In this document: in pieces, positions 37,569 to 49,059 of the stretch | Numbering within the stretch: the first letter of the stretch is position 1 | Layout of the letters: each line of letters begins with the position of its first letter | DNA from: Drechslerella dactyloides | Lineage: Eukaryota; Ascomycota; Orbiliomycetes; Orbiliales; Orbiliaceae | DNA: 64,000 nt | Direction of reading: 5' to 3' | Assembly: GCA_020064725.1 (NCBI GenBank) | Contig: JAGTWJ010000001.1 | Span: forward strand, 2,852,001 to 2,916,000 | Notes under the pieces: model-generated | What the model was told of the DNA's origin: nothing | The model's input: the letters and a program-made list of their open reading frames with translations, nothing else | Database searches by the model: none | Program-made: the position numbers and the translations under genes

Positions 37569-39527
37569 CTACCCGGTACATCTTTCTGTAGGCTCCCGCC
37601 ACTCGAGTTCGAGAACCTTGAACAGCTTCCTCTCTTCAACTTCCCATCCAACCCACTCCCCGTCCGCCTTCCTGCCCCGCTTACTAACGTCGTCATCGAC
37701 AATCGCCCCACTCTGCTCCTCCTCCGCTGTCAAACCGATGAACTCTCCCTTTTCGTCGCCAATTGGTATTCTGTTTCCAGTCGCGCGGTCCGTGATCCCT
37801 TCGCTGCTGAATTTCCAAAAGCTCTTGTCTCGTACGTACCGCCGTAGGTCACGCTCGAACGTCGTTGCGCCAGACCACGACGTCAGCGTTGAACCGGCGC
37901 ACCTAGGCGGCGGGAACAGTATATCCACCCGACGGTGCGGGTTTGGATTCTTTTTCGCGCGATATGTTGTATCGGTTGTAGCGTCGTTTGCCATCTGTGA
38001 GTCACCGTCCGCGTCAATTTCATCCCAGGGCTGCTGCCACACGCAGAGAACCTTCGGAATACCATCGAAATTATGGTGGCTACGTTTGGGAAAGACCTCA
38101 CCGGTCTGGCTGGCGACGAACCGCGATGGCGTGTGGATGGTCAGGACGTGTGTGATGAGCCCTTCGGCCTCGAGTTTGTCGACGAGTGGAACCAGCAGTT
38201 CTTCCACGTCCCGGCTTTTCGATACACGAGGGTGCGTGACGAGGAGATCGACGTCGCCACCCTCCGCTTTCCCACGCCGGAAGCCACCGACGATGGCTGC
38301 CTCAGCGCCCGGGAGGAGCTTTCGCGCAGCGGTTTGGACGGCGTCACGGACAGCTAGGGCTTCCAAGCGTGGAATTTTGATAGCAAACTCGTCGTAGAAC
38401 TTGACACCGATCTGCTGGACACGGGTCAGATGCGACCAGTGGTGCTCGACAATGTCGTCGAGGTCGCGGAAGCCACGCTCGTAGAATGCGCGCGCCGTAT
38501 GAGCGCCTGCGCCCCAGATGTTGTAGAAAAGCTCGAGAGTGTGGTAGTAGGAGGTATCGGTTTCATCTATCGCGGCCAGTCGACCGGGCGGGTCGGAGTG
38601 CGTGAACTCGTGCCATAAGCCCGCGATCTTGCCATCGCAGCCGGGAAGGGCGCGGACTTGACTGACGTGCGTGAAGGGGTAGGGAAAGGCGGATACGGCG
38701 GCTATGGCAGTAGAATAGGCGCGGATGCCGATCTCGTCGGAGATGAGGGTGCGGTTTAGGCGTATTTTGTAGAGGGCGTCGAGGAATGCTTTGTTTTCGG
38801 GAGGCGGAGAGGCAGGCGTGCTCCGGGTGCATGAGTATTTTTGCTTTTCGACGACCCAGAGGGGTGGTGGTGGGAGATTCGCGAGGGCTGCTTCGGCTTC
38901 GTCATGGGAGCCAGTTGATTCCCGTGAGAGGAGGAGTCTGGGTCGTTTTTGGCTGGGTGAAGAGGGTGGCGACGGTCTCGTGGCTTGGGACTGGCGGAGG
39001 TGACGGGTGCCTGGGACGGATGATTTATTGGAAGCACCCATTGCTGCTCGCCGCATGATGGATTCGCGGCGGGCGCGTTCCTGTGTCTGCTGTTCCGCAG
39101 GGGACGTGGGGCTTGCTGGCCGTTTCTGAGGCGATGTCATCTTAGGCGACGATGAAGGTTTAGCGGCAGTGCTGCTGGAAGAGCTGTAGAGACCACGATA
39201 AACGGTGAAGTCGTCAATGTTTGCCTCTGCGCCTTCAGTTACGACCTTCTTGTACCATTCAAGTCTGACGACCTTTAGAAGCCTGCCAGAACTTGGAGGG
39301 GCCGTGGTAGATTTCGTGACATCGGTAGTGTTCAAGCCCAGGAACTTGAGCTCGAGGGCGGCTCGCTTGGGCCTCAGAACATCGCCGAGAAAGATGTCGG
39401 CGTCGCGAGCTGAAGACGCTACGCGACATTTTTTGGATTCGAGATTGGCAATTATCTGTGCTCGCTGGGTGTCGTCAAGGCGGGTAGGGAGGACGTAGAG
39501 GGTGGGCAAGTCGGAGAGGTCCCGCAT
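37569..39527 (-). CDS. Family X DNA polymerase (Pol4/Pol mu-lambda type)
   Basis: Gap-filling polymerase for DNA break repair (non-homologous end joining or base excision repair). Single exon, 652 residues. The N-terminal 1-113 is BRCT-like (DIFLGDV ... KVVRLEWYKKVV), followed by a Ser/Pro/Arg-rich linker. The 8-kDa and fingers region starts near 245 (NKAFLDALYKIR) and has helix-hairpin-helix parts (LPGCDGKIAGLWHEF; FYNIWGAGAHTARAFYERG). The catalytic palm has GGFRRGKAEGGDVDLL with metal ligands Asp425 and Asp427, and the third Asp535 in RRVDILFPP. SWSGATTFERDLRRY (550-564) is the expected sugar-binding region; in place of the common GWTG it reads SWSG. The basic KKNPNPHRR insert is as in fungal Pol4. 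Divergent from pds5, sharing about 900 bases of promoter. Confidence 0.92.
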   Translation of the reverse strand: MRDLSDLPTLYVLPTRLDDTQRAQIIANLESKKCRVASSARDADIFLGDVLRPKRAALELKFLGLNTTDVTKSTTAPPSSGRLLKVVRLEWYKKVVTEGAEANIDDFTVYRGLYSSSSSTAAKPSSSPKMTSPQKRPASPTSPAEQQTQERARRESIMRRAAMGASNKSSVPGTRHLRQSQATRPSPPSSPSQKRPRLLLSRESTGSHDEAEAALANLPPPPLWVVEKQKYSCTRSTPASPPPENKAFLDALYKIRLNRTLISDEIGIRAYSTAIAAVSAFPYPFTHVSQVRALPGCDGKIAGLWHEFTHSDPPGRLAAIDETDTSYYHTLELFYNIWGAGAHTARAFYERGFRDLDDIVEHHWSHLTRVQQIGVKFYDEFAIKIPRLEALAVRDAVQTAARKLLPGAEAAIVGGFRRGKAEGGDVDLLVTHPRVSKSRDVEELLVPLVDKLEAEGLITHVLTIHTPSRFVASQTGEVFPKRSHHNFDGIPKVLCVWQQPWDEIDADGDSQMANDATTDTTYRAKKNPNPHRRVDILFPPPRCAGSTLTSWSGATTFERDLRRYVRDKSFWKFSSEGITDRATGNRIPIGDEKGEFIGLTAEEEQSGAIVDDDVSKRGRKADGEWVGWEVEERKLFKVLELEWREPTERCTG

Positions 39528-40425
39528 TGTGGTGTCGGCGGAAATGGGTGGACATGTCGGTTGGGAGTTTCGGACAGATGCAGAACAAGGAAGATTGAAG
39601 TCTTCCTTGCCCCGGTGGCATCAAGACTGGTAAAAGTATTTAGTGCTCGGCGCTGGAGGAGGCGTCGATGGAAGTTGAGCTGGATGAAGAGACGGATGGG
39701 GAGATGGAGAAAGTGGAGGCGGGGAAGTCACCGTGGAGGAAGGCAACGAAAGCGTGTTGGTCTGACGTTGCACACACGTTTTCCCGATTGGGCGTCGGCT
39801 GACTAATCGGCCCGAACTGGCGGCATCGCGAGCTTCTCCAGCAGCGGGCTTCGGCGCAGAGTCTCTCCGCCCCCGCTGCAGTCAGTGGAGTTCATTCAAG
39901 CTGTGCCTGCCTCGGATGCGGGACGATGCGTGACTGCGCGACCGAGCTAAGATGCGCCATCGCCAGACCGGACTGCGAGGGGCTCTCCTCTGCCCGTGTG
40001 GAAAAGAAGCTTGTCGTCGTCGCGGCGGCCGATTCGCTGAAGGCGGCTGCTTAGTCATGCTCATGGCCAACGGCGTGGCTTTGTGTTGCGAACACGCGAC
40101 GGGAAACCACACAACAAGAAACTCGGCCTCGACATCACCACCATCATCATATCATCGCCCATCGACCGTATCCTTACTGCCACCATCGCTCGGCATCCCC
40201 TCCGCTGCTAGCCCCGATTCGGCTCCCTCCTGCAGCGTGGCAATTGGCATACCCGTCATGAGCATCTGCAGCTCTCCTGCCCGCTAGCGACTCCTTCCAT
40301 ACGTTCCCTCCCGTCGGCATCCCTTCGCTCCTTCGCTTCTCTGTGCACCGTATCCACCTTCCAACGCGATTCCCCCCGCGTCACACCACGCCGGAACCTC
40401 CCGTTTAGCAGAACCCGACCTCGCA
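39528..40425. promoter_or_regulatory. Bidirectional promoter of pol X and pds5
   Basis: The 898 bases between the two divergent ATGs contain two ACGCGA sites (40094-40099 and 40364-40369), both on the pds5 side and matching the ACGCG core of MluI cell-cycle boxes. The 250 bases before pds5 are rich in C and T, as in a fungal 5' leader. No other gene was seen. Confidence 0.45.
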
Positions 40426-43400
40426 ATGGCGCGGGGAGGGGCACCCCAGCCCTCTAGCGCCTCTCTCAAGTTCAAGGAACCTATCTCGTGGAAAGCCGGC
40501 AAGCCGATTCCGGTGCCTCAACTGGTTAAGCGCCTCAAATCACTGCATTCGGAACTGCGAGCGCTCGTCGATGAGCCCGAGGTCGACCTTCCTTCCGTCG
40601 ACTCTGTAGCCAAGGACCTCGCTGCCACGGCTCTGCTGCACCACAAGGACGAGTCCGTCCGCGCCTACTTGGCCTGCTGCCTTGCCGACATTCTTTATCT
40701 GTATGCGCCCGATGCGCCATACACTGCCAACCAGTTGAGGGTACTCTCATTTCTCGATCGATTCTCTCCGCGCGTCGACTGGCGAATCGAAAAGCATGCG
40801 TGGCGTGAAAGCTAAGACTCGGGCTCTACAAATAGGAAATCTTCGACCTGTTCATCAAAACCCTCAAGGGACTCGAAGACCCCGACAGTGTATTTTACCA
40901 AGAACACCTCTACCTGCTCGACAGACTCCACGAAACCCAATCCATCGTTCTCATCACAGATCTGCCCGGTGCCGATGGCCTCATCACCAACCTATTCACC
41001 ACCCTCTTCGATCTTTCTGCGAACGAAGGCGAAAAAAATGTAGAGTACAAAATGACCGACCTGCTCGAGCAGGTCGTTGACGAAGTCAACACTCTGCCCA
41101 CCGAAGTTATCGACGTCCTGCTAGCACAGATGATGCGGGCTTCGCCTGCGACGGCTACCGGAGACCTCTCCGGCAAGAAGAAGGGCCTCGGAGACAAGAA
41201 GACCAAGGGCGATCAAACCACCCTGCTGGGCGCCCGACAGTATCCTCCTGCGTACAATATGGCCAAGACTATCTGCGCCAACTGCGAGGACAAGATGTCG
41301 AGACATATCTGTCAGTACTTCACTGACGTCATCATGGATGCATCTCCGGCTTCCCGAAGAGCCGAATCACCTGACGCCGACCCGTCGGAAGCGCTGAATG
41401 ACGATCTTAAGGAGATCGAGAAGGCACATAATCTCATGTTGGAGCTATACCTTGCTGTACCCAAGGTTCTCTCAAACGTCTTACCCCTTCTGGAGACCGA
41501 AATGTCGTCGGACACTGTCGACTTGCGGGTCCAGGCGACCGGAACCGTTGGTATGATGGCCACATCGGGCTCGCTCCCGCAATCTTATCCGCAAACCTGG
41601 AAGACCTGGCTTGGCCGAGCAAATGACAAGTCGGTGGCCGTCCGTGTCAAGTGGGTGGAGGCAGCGGTCGAAATTCTGAAAGCCCGAACGGATGTCACAG
41701 CTGTTCTACAAGCAGAGATCAAAACCAAACTGTTCGATGCCGATGAAAAGGTTCGGGTGGCCACTGTGAAGAAGATCGGAGAGATGGACTGGGAGGCTGT
41801 CGCCAACAAGCTCGTCAGCAAGGATTTTGAAGACAGCATTCTGGAGTCGCTAGCCCAGCGAACAAAGGATAAAAAGCTGGCTGTCAGAGAAGCTGCTATC
41901 AGTGTTCTCAGCCAGCTATGGGCGGATGCGTATCCGCAGATTTCACAAAACAACAAGATCGTCATGCGCGATCTTGAATTCATCCCGTCGAGTTTATTCG
42001 ACGTAATATATGTCAACGACAAAGAGACGAACGTCCTGCTCGATCATGCTATGTACGAGGCGCTGTTACCCATCGGAGAGTACACCGGCAAGAAGGACAG
42101 CAAGGCTAAGAAGGCGAAGAGCAAGGACACCCAGCCTTCTGCATCGCAGTCGGCTTCTCAACCCTCTGCATCGCAGGCGCTATCCCAAGGAGACACTCCG
42201 GAGGACGAGATGTCTGAGGACGAGATTAGGACCCGAAGAATCATGGTTCTGCTACGATGTATGACCGATTCTGGTGATAAATACGACGGCTTCTCGGACT
42301 TCGAGATCCGGCAGCAGGCTGATCTCGAAGGGAAGTCTTCCCAGGAAGTCTTACAAGAGAAAAGCCGAAATTCTGAAAAGCAAGTGGAGCGAATGGAGGC
42401 AAAGAAGAAGCTGAACGCTCGCGCACGGAAGGCCTTTTTCACCATCCCGAAGAACCAGCAGGCGTATGCGAAGGCGATGGAGTCGTTTTTGGAGTCCTGC
42501 GAAGCATTCAATGCGGGCGTTATGGAGTCTGGCGAGGCGGACATCCGTCGCAAGCTGGAAAATACAATTGCGTACCTTTCAAAGCTGCTTCCTGACGCCT
42601 CCCGTTCCGCTACCGATCTCCACAATTTTGCAAAAATCCACGACAGGCGATGCTACGAACAGATTCGGCGCTGTTATTCACCTGACAGCGACTACGAGAC
42701 TGTCGCTAACTCCATCTTCGAAGCGAAGAAGCGAATATCGAATAATACAAAATTGGGCACCCTTGCTACCACCGCGCTCATCGAGACTATGACCCCTCTT
42801 CTCTACCGAACATCGCTTCTCATCTACAACAAGTCGCACATCGCCTATATGATCAAATTTTCTACGGAAGAGGATCCTTCCTTCGAGAACGCTCTGAACA
42901 CTGTCGCGCACGAGGTCCTCCGTGAGATGTCGCAGAGCAATCCTGGTGTCTTCGGGGCGCATATTAAGACGCTATGCGACCTCATCGTTGACAAGGCGCC
43001 CATTGCGCCGCGCAACAAGACCAACAACAAAGGTCGCGGTTCGGCGCGCCCTGATGACGAGATGGACTTGGAGGGCCTCAACATGGAAGACACGATCAAA
43101 GCCTGCTCCGGATTCGCAAAGCAATACCCGAAGGAGCTTCCGCACGACAAGAAGCTCATGGAGGCTCTTGTCAATTTTTCCCTATACGGTACATCGCATG
43201 TTGCCGCGAAGCACGCGGCGGCAATAATCATGCGAACATCCTCCCGGAAGGACATGTACGCGGGAGATCTGATCAAGAAGATCCTCAAAGAGTGGGAATA
43301 TGGTGGCGATCACTACATCCCCCGCCTGGCGACCCTCTCGCAGGTGGTCTTGTTCGCCATTGAAGAGGCTGAGTCGGACCCGGACAACATTAACCGGATC

Positions 43401-45329
43401 ATGGATATCGCGATCAAGGAGATTCTACTGCGGCCTTCGGATAGCGACGTTGTTGTGGGTGATAGGGACGATGACGACGATGAGGATGAAACGGATAGGT
43501 CGCTTGTTCCTAGCGAATCGTGCCAAGCCAAACTGCTCGCGGTGAAGATCCTGATCAACCGCCTGCGTGCCCATGGATCGGATGACGATGCTGAGGGCGA
43601 CGGCACGCGCAAGGTCCTCGCGGAACCGGTATACAAGCTTCTGAATGCGCTCTTGGCAAACAATGGCGAGCTTTCCAAGAAGAACGACACCCCCAAAGAC
43701 GACCGGAAGACGCTATACTGGGCTGCAGCAAACGGGTTCCTGAAACTCGCGAGGACGCGCGGGTACGAGATTCTAATCTCGCCGAATGTGTTCAACCGGA
43801 TCGCCTTGGTGGCGCAGTACCCGGTCCAAGCGGTCAGGAAGCGATTCGTGGACAAGATCAAGAAGCATCTCGCGGCGTCGACGCTCCCCGCACGGTATTA
43901 CACGTGTCTGTTCCTGCTCGCAGACGAGAAGCAGCGGGATATCAGAGATGAGGCTTCGAGTTGGCTGAAGGCCCGATCGAAGCAGCATCGTGAGATGAAG
44001 AATACGATTATGGAGACGATTCTCGCGCGGCTGCTGAGTTTGCTGGCGCACCATCCGGACTTTGATGCGAGTGACGAGGAGGTGCTGAAGCAGTTTGCGG
44101 TTTATATATTGTTTTATCTGGAGTGTGTCGCTGTGGAGGAGAACCTCAGCTTGGTGTTCTACGTCGCGCAGAGGATGAAGGGTGTCGTTGATGGGATTAT
44201 TCCAGATCACAGCGAGGTAGGCGGCTTCTCTAGTTCTAGATCAAGGGGGTGAGATGATGCTAATCTGCTGGTGCTGGTACGGTAGAACTTATATACACTG
44301 TCAGATTTGGCACAGATGGTGATTAGAAAGTACGAGGATGTCAAGGGATGGGCGCTGCAGACTTGGCCGGGGTCGCTGAGGCTGCCGGCGGGCCTGTTCA
44401 AGGGATTTAAGGACAATGCGACGAGTCTCGAAGTGGCGCGGCGGCATTATCTTCCTGAGGGATTCGAGGATTCGCTCGAGAGCGTCTTCAAGAAGCCGAG
44501 CAGCAGAAAGGTGAGTTTTATCTTGTTAATGTACAGTTCAAGAGTGCGACCAAGGTACTAACAGAGGCGATAGAGAAAATCCGACGCCTTCGGGGCGGCT
44601 ACTCCTGCCAAGAAGCGGTCCAGGACATCTGTTGCGACGCCCGGCACGGGCACGGCGAAGAAGGCTAGGACTGGTGGTGGCGCCAAGGCGAGCGCGAGAA
44701 AACGAAAGAAGGGCGACGGCGACGAAATTTCGTCGACACCAAGCAATGCGGAGAGGAGGAGAAGTGGGAGAATCACCAATGTTGTCGGGAAGTATGCGGA
44801 GAGCGACGAGGATAAGGAGGATGAAGGTGCAGATGACGGGGAGGACGACGACGATGAGGAAGAGGAAGAGGAAGAGGAAGAAAGCGGCGATGAGAAGATG
44901 GAGTGGGAAAAGTCGGCTGGTGGAAACGACGAGGAGGAAGAAGAGGAAGGAGATGAGGAGGAGGAGAGCGAACCAGAACCTCCGAAAAAGTCGAATGGAG
45001 TTGGCAAATCGAAGGCGACACCGAGATCTGCAGCGAAACCAAAGCCGAAAGAGGACTCGGATATGGATGAGGATGAGGAGACGGACGAAGATGGCGGTGA
45101 AGAAGAAGTTAGCGAAGAGGAGGAGAAGGAACCGACCCCACCGCCGACTGCTACCAAACGAAGCAGGAAGGCCGCCGCGCCGCCGCCAAAGAGGCAGGCA
45201 GCGAAGAAGAGTGCGGCTTCGCCGCCAGCGCCGACGCGAGGGACTAGAGCTTCAGCACGTACGCGCGGAAAGGCCAACGGGAAGGCGATTATCAGCCAGA
45301 GGGACGTGGACGGCTCCGACGACGATTGA
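40426..45329 (+). CDS. pds5: Pds5/BimD/Spo76 cohesin-associated HEAT-repeat protein
   Basis: Regulator of sister-chromatid cohesion that binds the cohesin ring and recruits Wapl, Eco1 and, where present, sororin. Exons: 40426-40740, 40836-44216, 44286-44510, 44574-45329, giving 1558 residues, in the range of the filamentous-fungal BimD proteins. The N-terminal start LKFKEPISWKAGKPIPVPQLVKRLKSLHSEL is followed by HEAT-repeat helices over about 1250 residues (e.g. ALLHHKDESVRAYLACCLADILYLYAPDAPYT). The NLYTLSDLAQ ... WALQTWPG motif (about 1233-1260), restored by splicing at 44285/44286, is a conserved Pds5 ending. The last 250 residues alternate Glu/Asp runs with Lys/Arg-rich AT-hook-like stretches (TRGTRASARTRGK). 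An insertion rich in Ser/Gln (ASQSASQPSASQ) lies in the middle of the protein. Intron branch points are visible. Confidence 0.93.
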
Positions 45330-46121
45330 GGGGGCTGTTGTACGATTTCGAACGATGGCGGATGGCTGGCCGGTATGGGATCCTTTGTTTTATTTTTTAC
45401 TACTTTATTCACGCTGCGGGCATTGAATTGCACCCTTGCTTCTCTGTATATTATATACGGTTCATGACGTCCGTTGCGTGGCATTTCTGCTTTTTGTCCT
45501 GCCTGGGTTCATGCTTTTCGTCAGGCACATTATTGTATCGCACGTCTTATATCTGCATGTCTTCATTCGAGGCCTCTCACTACTCCTGGCTTCACCTTAT
45601 AATCAAGTAATGCCCATGAACTTCCTTGATTTCAATACAGCTCGCGGTAGTCGCTGAGCACGACAATCTAGAAAGTCACGTTTGTTCGTAAATATGAGAG
45701 CTGTGGCACTAGGCTGGACTCGGCTAGCTGATGAAAAGCCGGCGTTCGCCAAAACCGCAGAACTGCATTGAACCGCGTCGACGCACAGCACCCGACCCAC
45801 CAGCGCAGCCAGGCGTCTCCGTTGTTTTTCTCTTTTCTCTTTTCTCTCCTCTGTAGGGTTGTATAACTGCTATCTCCGCGTAGCAGTTACCGCGCCAATA
45901 CCAGCAAACTGCCACCGTTACCACCGTCCGCACGGCTCTCGCTCACCTGCCGCCGTCTGTATCCGCCCTGCGCCGCACGCGGTGTCACGCTCACGCCTAC
46001 CCTTGTCAGCACCGTCACGACTGCAGCTACAACACCGACGAGAAGCTACGTGCTGCCGGTACTCGGACGGGGATATTCGCAGTTGATTACGAGCGCGGCT
46101 GCTGCTGCTGCGAGTGTAAGG
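45330..46121. promoter_or_regulatory. Promoter region of DNA ligase I
   Basis: Lies between the pds5 stop and the ligase ATG. Three ACGCG cores are present: 45774-45778 and 45877-45881 (reverse strand) and 45977-45981 (forward). A CTTTTCTCTTTTCTCTCCTCT tract at about 45830 fits a core promoter. No coding signal was seen. Confidence 0.45.
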
Positions 46122-49059
46122 ATGCCTCCGAAGCAGGCAACATTGGGGTACGTGACGTCAGGACAAAAGACGCTAGGGTGGGGCTTATGATCGTTCGCAC
46201 GCGCTGCTATCCATACCTGCCTGTCTGCTGGTTCTCTTCGCTCTACTTTTATGTCTCCAGTTATGAGAAAGCTGTTGCTCGAGATTGGATGAGTGGCTAA
46301 CCGGTGTATGACGTTTGCGCAGGAGCTTCTTCAAGCTACCCCCCGGCACGAAACCACCCGTCAAAGAGCAGGCAAAGCTCTCGTTCGCGACGAAAGCGAA
46401 GAAGAAGGATGATGACACAAAGACCGAGAAAGAGGCGAGCAGCTCGAAAGATGGCGACGTCGACATGGCGGGTGTGGACGATGCAGTGCCGGAGAAGGAG
46501 GTAGCTGCTGCTGCGACGAGCGATTCAGAGACTAAGAAGACGTCGAGGAAGCGAAAGTCGCCGGAGAGGGAGACGGGTTCGACAGCGGCGACTGCAGATG
46601 GGTCTGGCGATGACGACGAGCCGGTGGTCAAGCGGAAGAGGGGCCGACCCAAGAAGGTCGAGTCGTCACCGGAACCTGAACCTGAACCCGCAAAATCGGC
46701 CGACGAAGGTGCAGAAGCAGACAAGAGTACAGGCAAGAAAGACAGGAAAGGGAAGAAAGCGAAGAAGGACACTGCTGCTACCACCGCAGACAAGCAGGAT
46801 GGAGAGGAAGCTCCGGAGAAGAAGAAGAAGGGCCCGAAATCCCCACCTAGCAGCCCCAAGGGAAAGGCCCGGAAGTCTCCATCGCCATCCGCTGGTGTCG
46901 ACAAGCTCACGCTCGAACAGCCCGAAGAAGAATCCGGAGCCTCCGCGCGCGACTCCGATGACGAAGACCAGTCTGCTCTCGTCAAGAAGGCCGAACAGGT
47001 CAAGCAGCTCATTCAATCCAAGAAACATCCCTACCCGGACTGGGCCGAAGGCGGCTCCGTCCCCTACGCAGCACTCTGCAAGACCTTCGAGCTGATAGAC
47101 GGCACGCGGAAACGGCTAGAGATCACGGCGCACACGAGCAAGTTCCTCCAGCAGGTCATCCGCCTCAGCCCGCACGAGCTCGTCACCGTCGTGCATCTCA
47201 TGCTCAACAAGCTCGCAGCCGACTACATGGGCATCGAGCTGGGCATCGGCGAGTCGCTCATCATGAAGGCTATATCCGAGTCCACGGGGCGCACCATGGA
47301 CAAGCTGAAGGCAATGCAGGCGAAGATTGGCGACCTGGGCATGATTGCGTACCAGAGCAGAAACGCGCAACCGACACTTATCAAAATGCAGCCGTTGACG
47401 GTCGAAAGGATCTTCAAGGGTCTGTATCGTGTTGCTACAACCAAGGGCGACGGCACGATGAGTCTGAAAGTTGCAGAGATCAAAAAGCTGCTGGCGGCAT
47501 GTCAGGGTGAGGAGGCAAAGTTCCTCGTCAGAGGACTAGAGGGCAAACTGCGGCTGGGGCTCGCGGATCAGACAGTGCTACAAGCCGTCGCGCAGGCAGC
47601 AATCACGCGCGAGATGGAGGCAAAGGGGAAGACCCCCAAGGCGACGGATCTCGTCGCGGCGGAGAACATGCTAAAGGAAGTCTTCAGCGGTCTGCCAAGC
47701 TACGAGGTCATCATTCCCAAGATAATCGAGCATGGGATTATGAATCTCAAGGAGCACTGCACGATGCAGCCGGGCGTGCCGCTGAAACCCATGCTTGCAA
47801 AACCGGCAAAATCGATCAGCGAAGTGCTCGACCGCTTCGACAACCTTAAATTTACATGCGAGTTCAAGTACGACGGCGAGCGGGCACAGATACACTACGT
47901 CAGTACGAAGGCCGGGGAGAAAGAAAAGTTCGCCGTTCCCGGAAAGGACACGAAGAAGGGCGGCGGCCTCACTGCCATCTTCTCCCGCAATTCGGAGGAT
48001 CTGAGCACAAAGTACCCGGACATCCTCGCCGTGCTCAACAACTGGGTCAGCGAAAGTACAACAAGCTTCATCCTCGACTGCGAGACCACCGCCTTCGACA
48101 AGGATACCGGCAAGCTGCTGCCGTTCCAGACGTTGATGACACGTAAACGCAAGGATGTAGCGATCGAGGACGTCAAGATCAAGGTGTGCGTGTACGCGTT
48201 CGACCTGCTCTTCCTCAACGGCGAGGCGTTGGTGCACAAGTCTTTGACGGAGCGGCGGGAGGCAATGAAGGCTGCCTTCAACGAGGTGGAGGGCCAATTT
48301 GGGTTCGCGCGGCACGCAGATGTCGACCAGGTGGATGAGATCCAGTCGTTCCTAGAGGAGAGCGTGAAGGGGCAGTGCGAGGGGCTTATGGTCAAGATGT
48401 TGAATGGCGAAGCAAGCCACTACACACCCAGCAAGCGAAGCCAGAACTGGCTCAAGGTAACTTTCCTCCCATCCTACCGTCCCTGTCATACACTGACGCG
48501 ATGCTAACACGGGAAACTTTTCTAGATCAAGAAAGACTACCTCGCCGGTGCCGGCGACTCTCTCGACCTCGTCGTCCTCGGCGCCTACCACGGCAAAGGC
48601 AAGCGCACCTCCGTCTACGGCGCCTTCCTGCTCGCCTGCTACAACCCCACCGCCGAGAAATACGAAACAATCTGCAACATCGGCACCGGTTTCTCAGACG
48701 AAGTCCTCGCCTCCCTGCACGAGCAACTCGAGCCCTTCATCATCCCCAAGCCCAAGCCCTTCTATTCGCACTCGACCGTCGCGAAGGACCAGCCGGACGT
48801 GTGGTTCGAGCCCCGCGTCGTCTGGGAGGTCCTCTGCGCTGACCTGACGCTTTCGCCACGGTACAAGGCTGCGGCGGACAACGTTGCGGATCCAACGGGC
48901 AAGGGTGTCAGTCTGCGGTTTCCGCGGTACATTCGCGAGCGGGAGGACAAGAAACCGGATGCGGCGACGACAGCGAGGCAGGTGGCGGAGATGTATCGTG
49001 CGCAGGAAAGCGTTGGCGGCAAGGGTAAGGGCGGCGTGGACGACGACTGGGAGTATTAG
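46122..49059 (+). CDS. cdc9: ATP-dependent DNA ligase I (Cdc9 type)
   Basis: Joins Okazaki fragments and repair nicks in the nucleus. Exons: 46122-46147, 46323-48456, 48526-49059, giving 897 residues. The very N-terminus is a PCNA-interacting box, QATLGSFF (residues 5-12), split by the 175-nt first intron. A Lys/Glu-rich, presumably disordered region with KRKRGRPKK-like nuclear signals follows to about 220. The DNA-binding domain (LARVxxL-type AALCKTFELID ... HLMLNKLAADYMGIELGIGES) comes next. Catalytic motif I is FKYDGERAQ with the AMP-accepting Lys524; later motifs are FILDCETTAFD (III), EGLMVKML (IV) and NWLKIKKDYL (V), the last joined across intron 2. The C-terminal OB fold ends SLRFPRYIRERED. 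All key residues are present. Confidence 0.96.
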
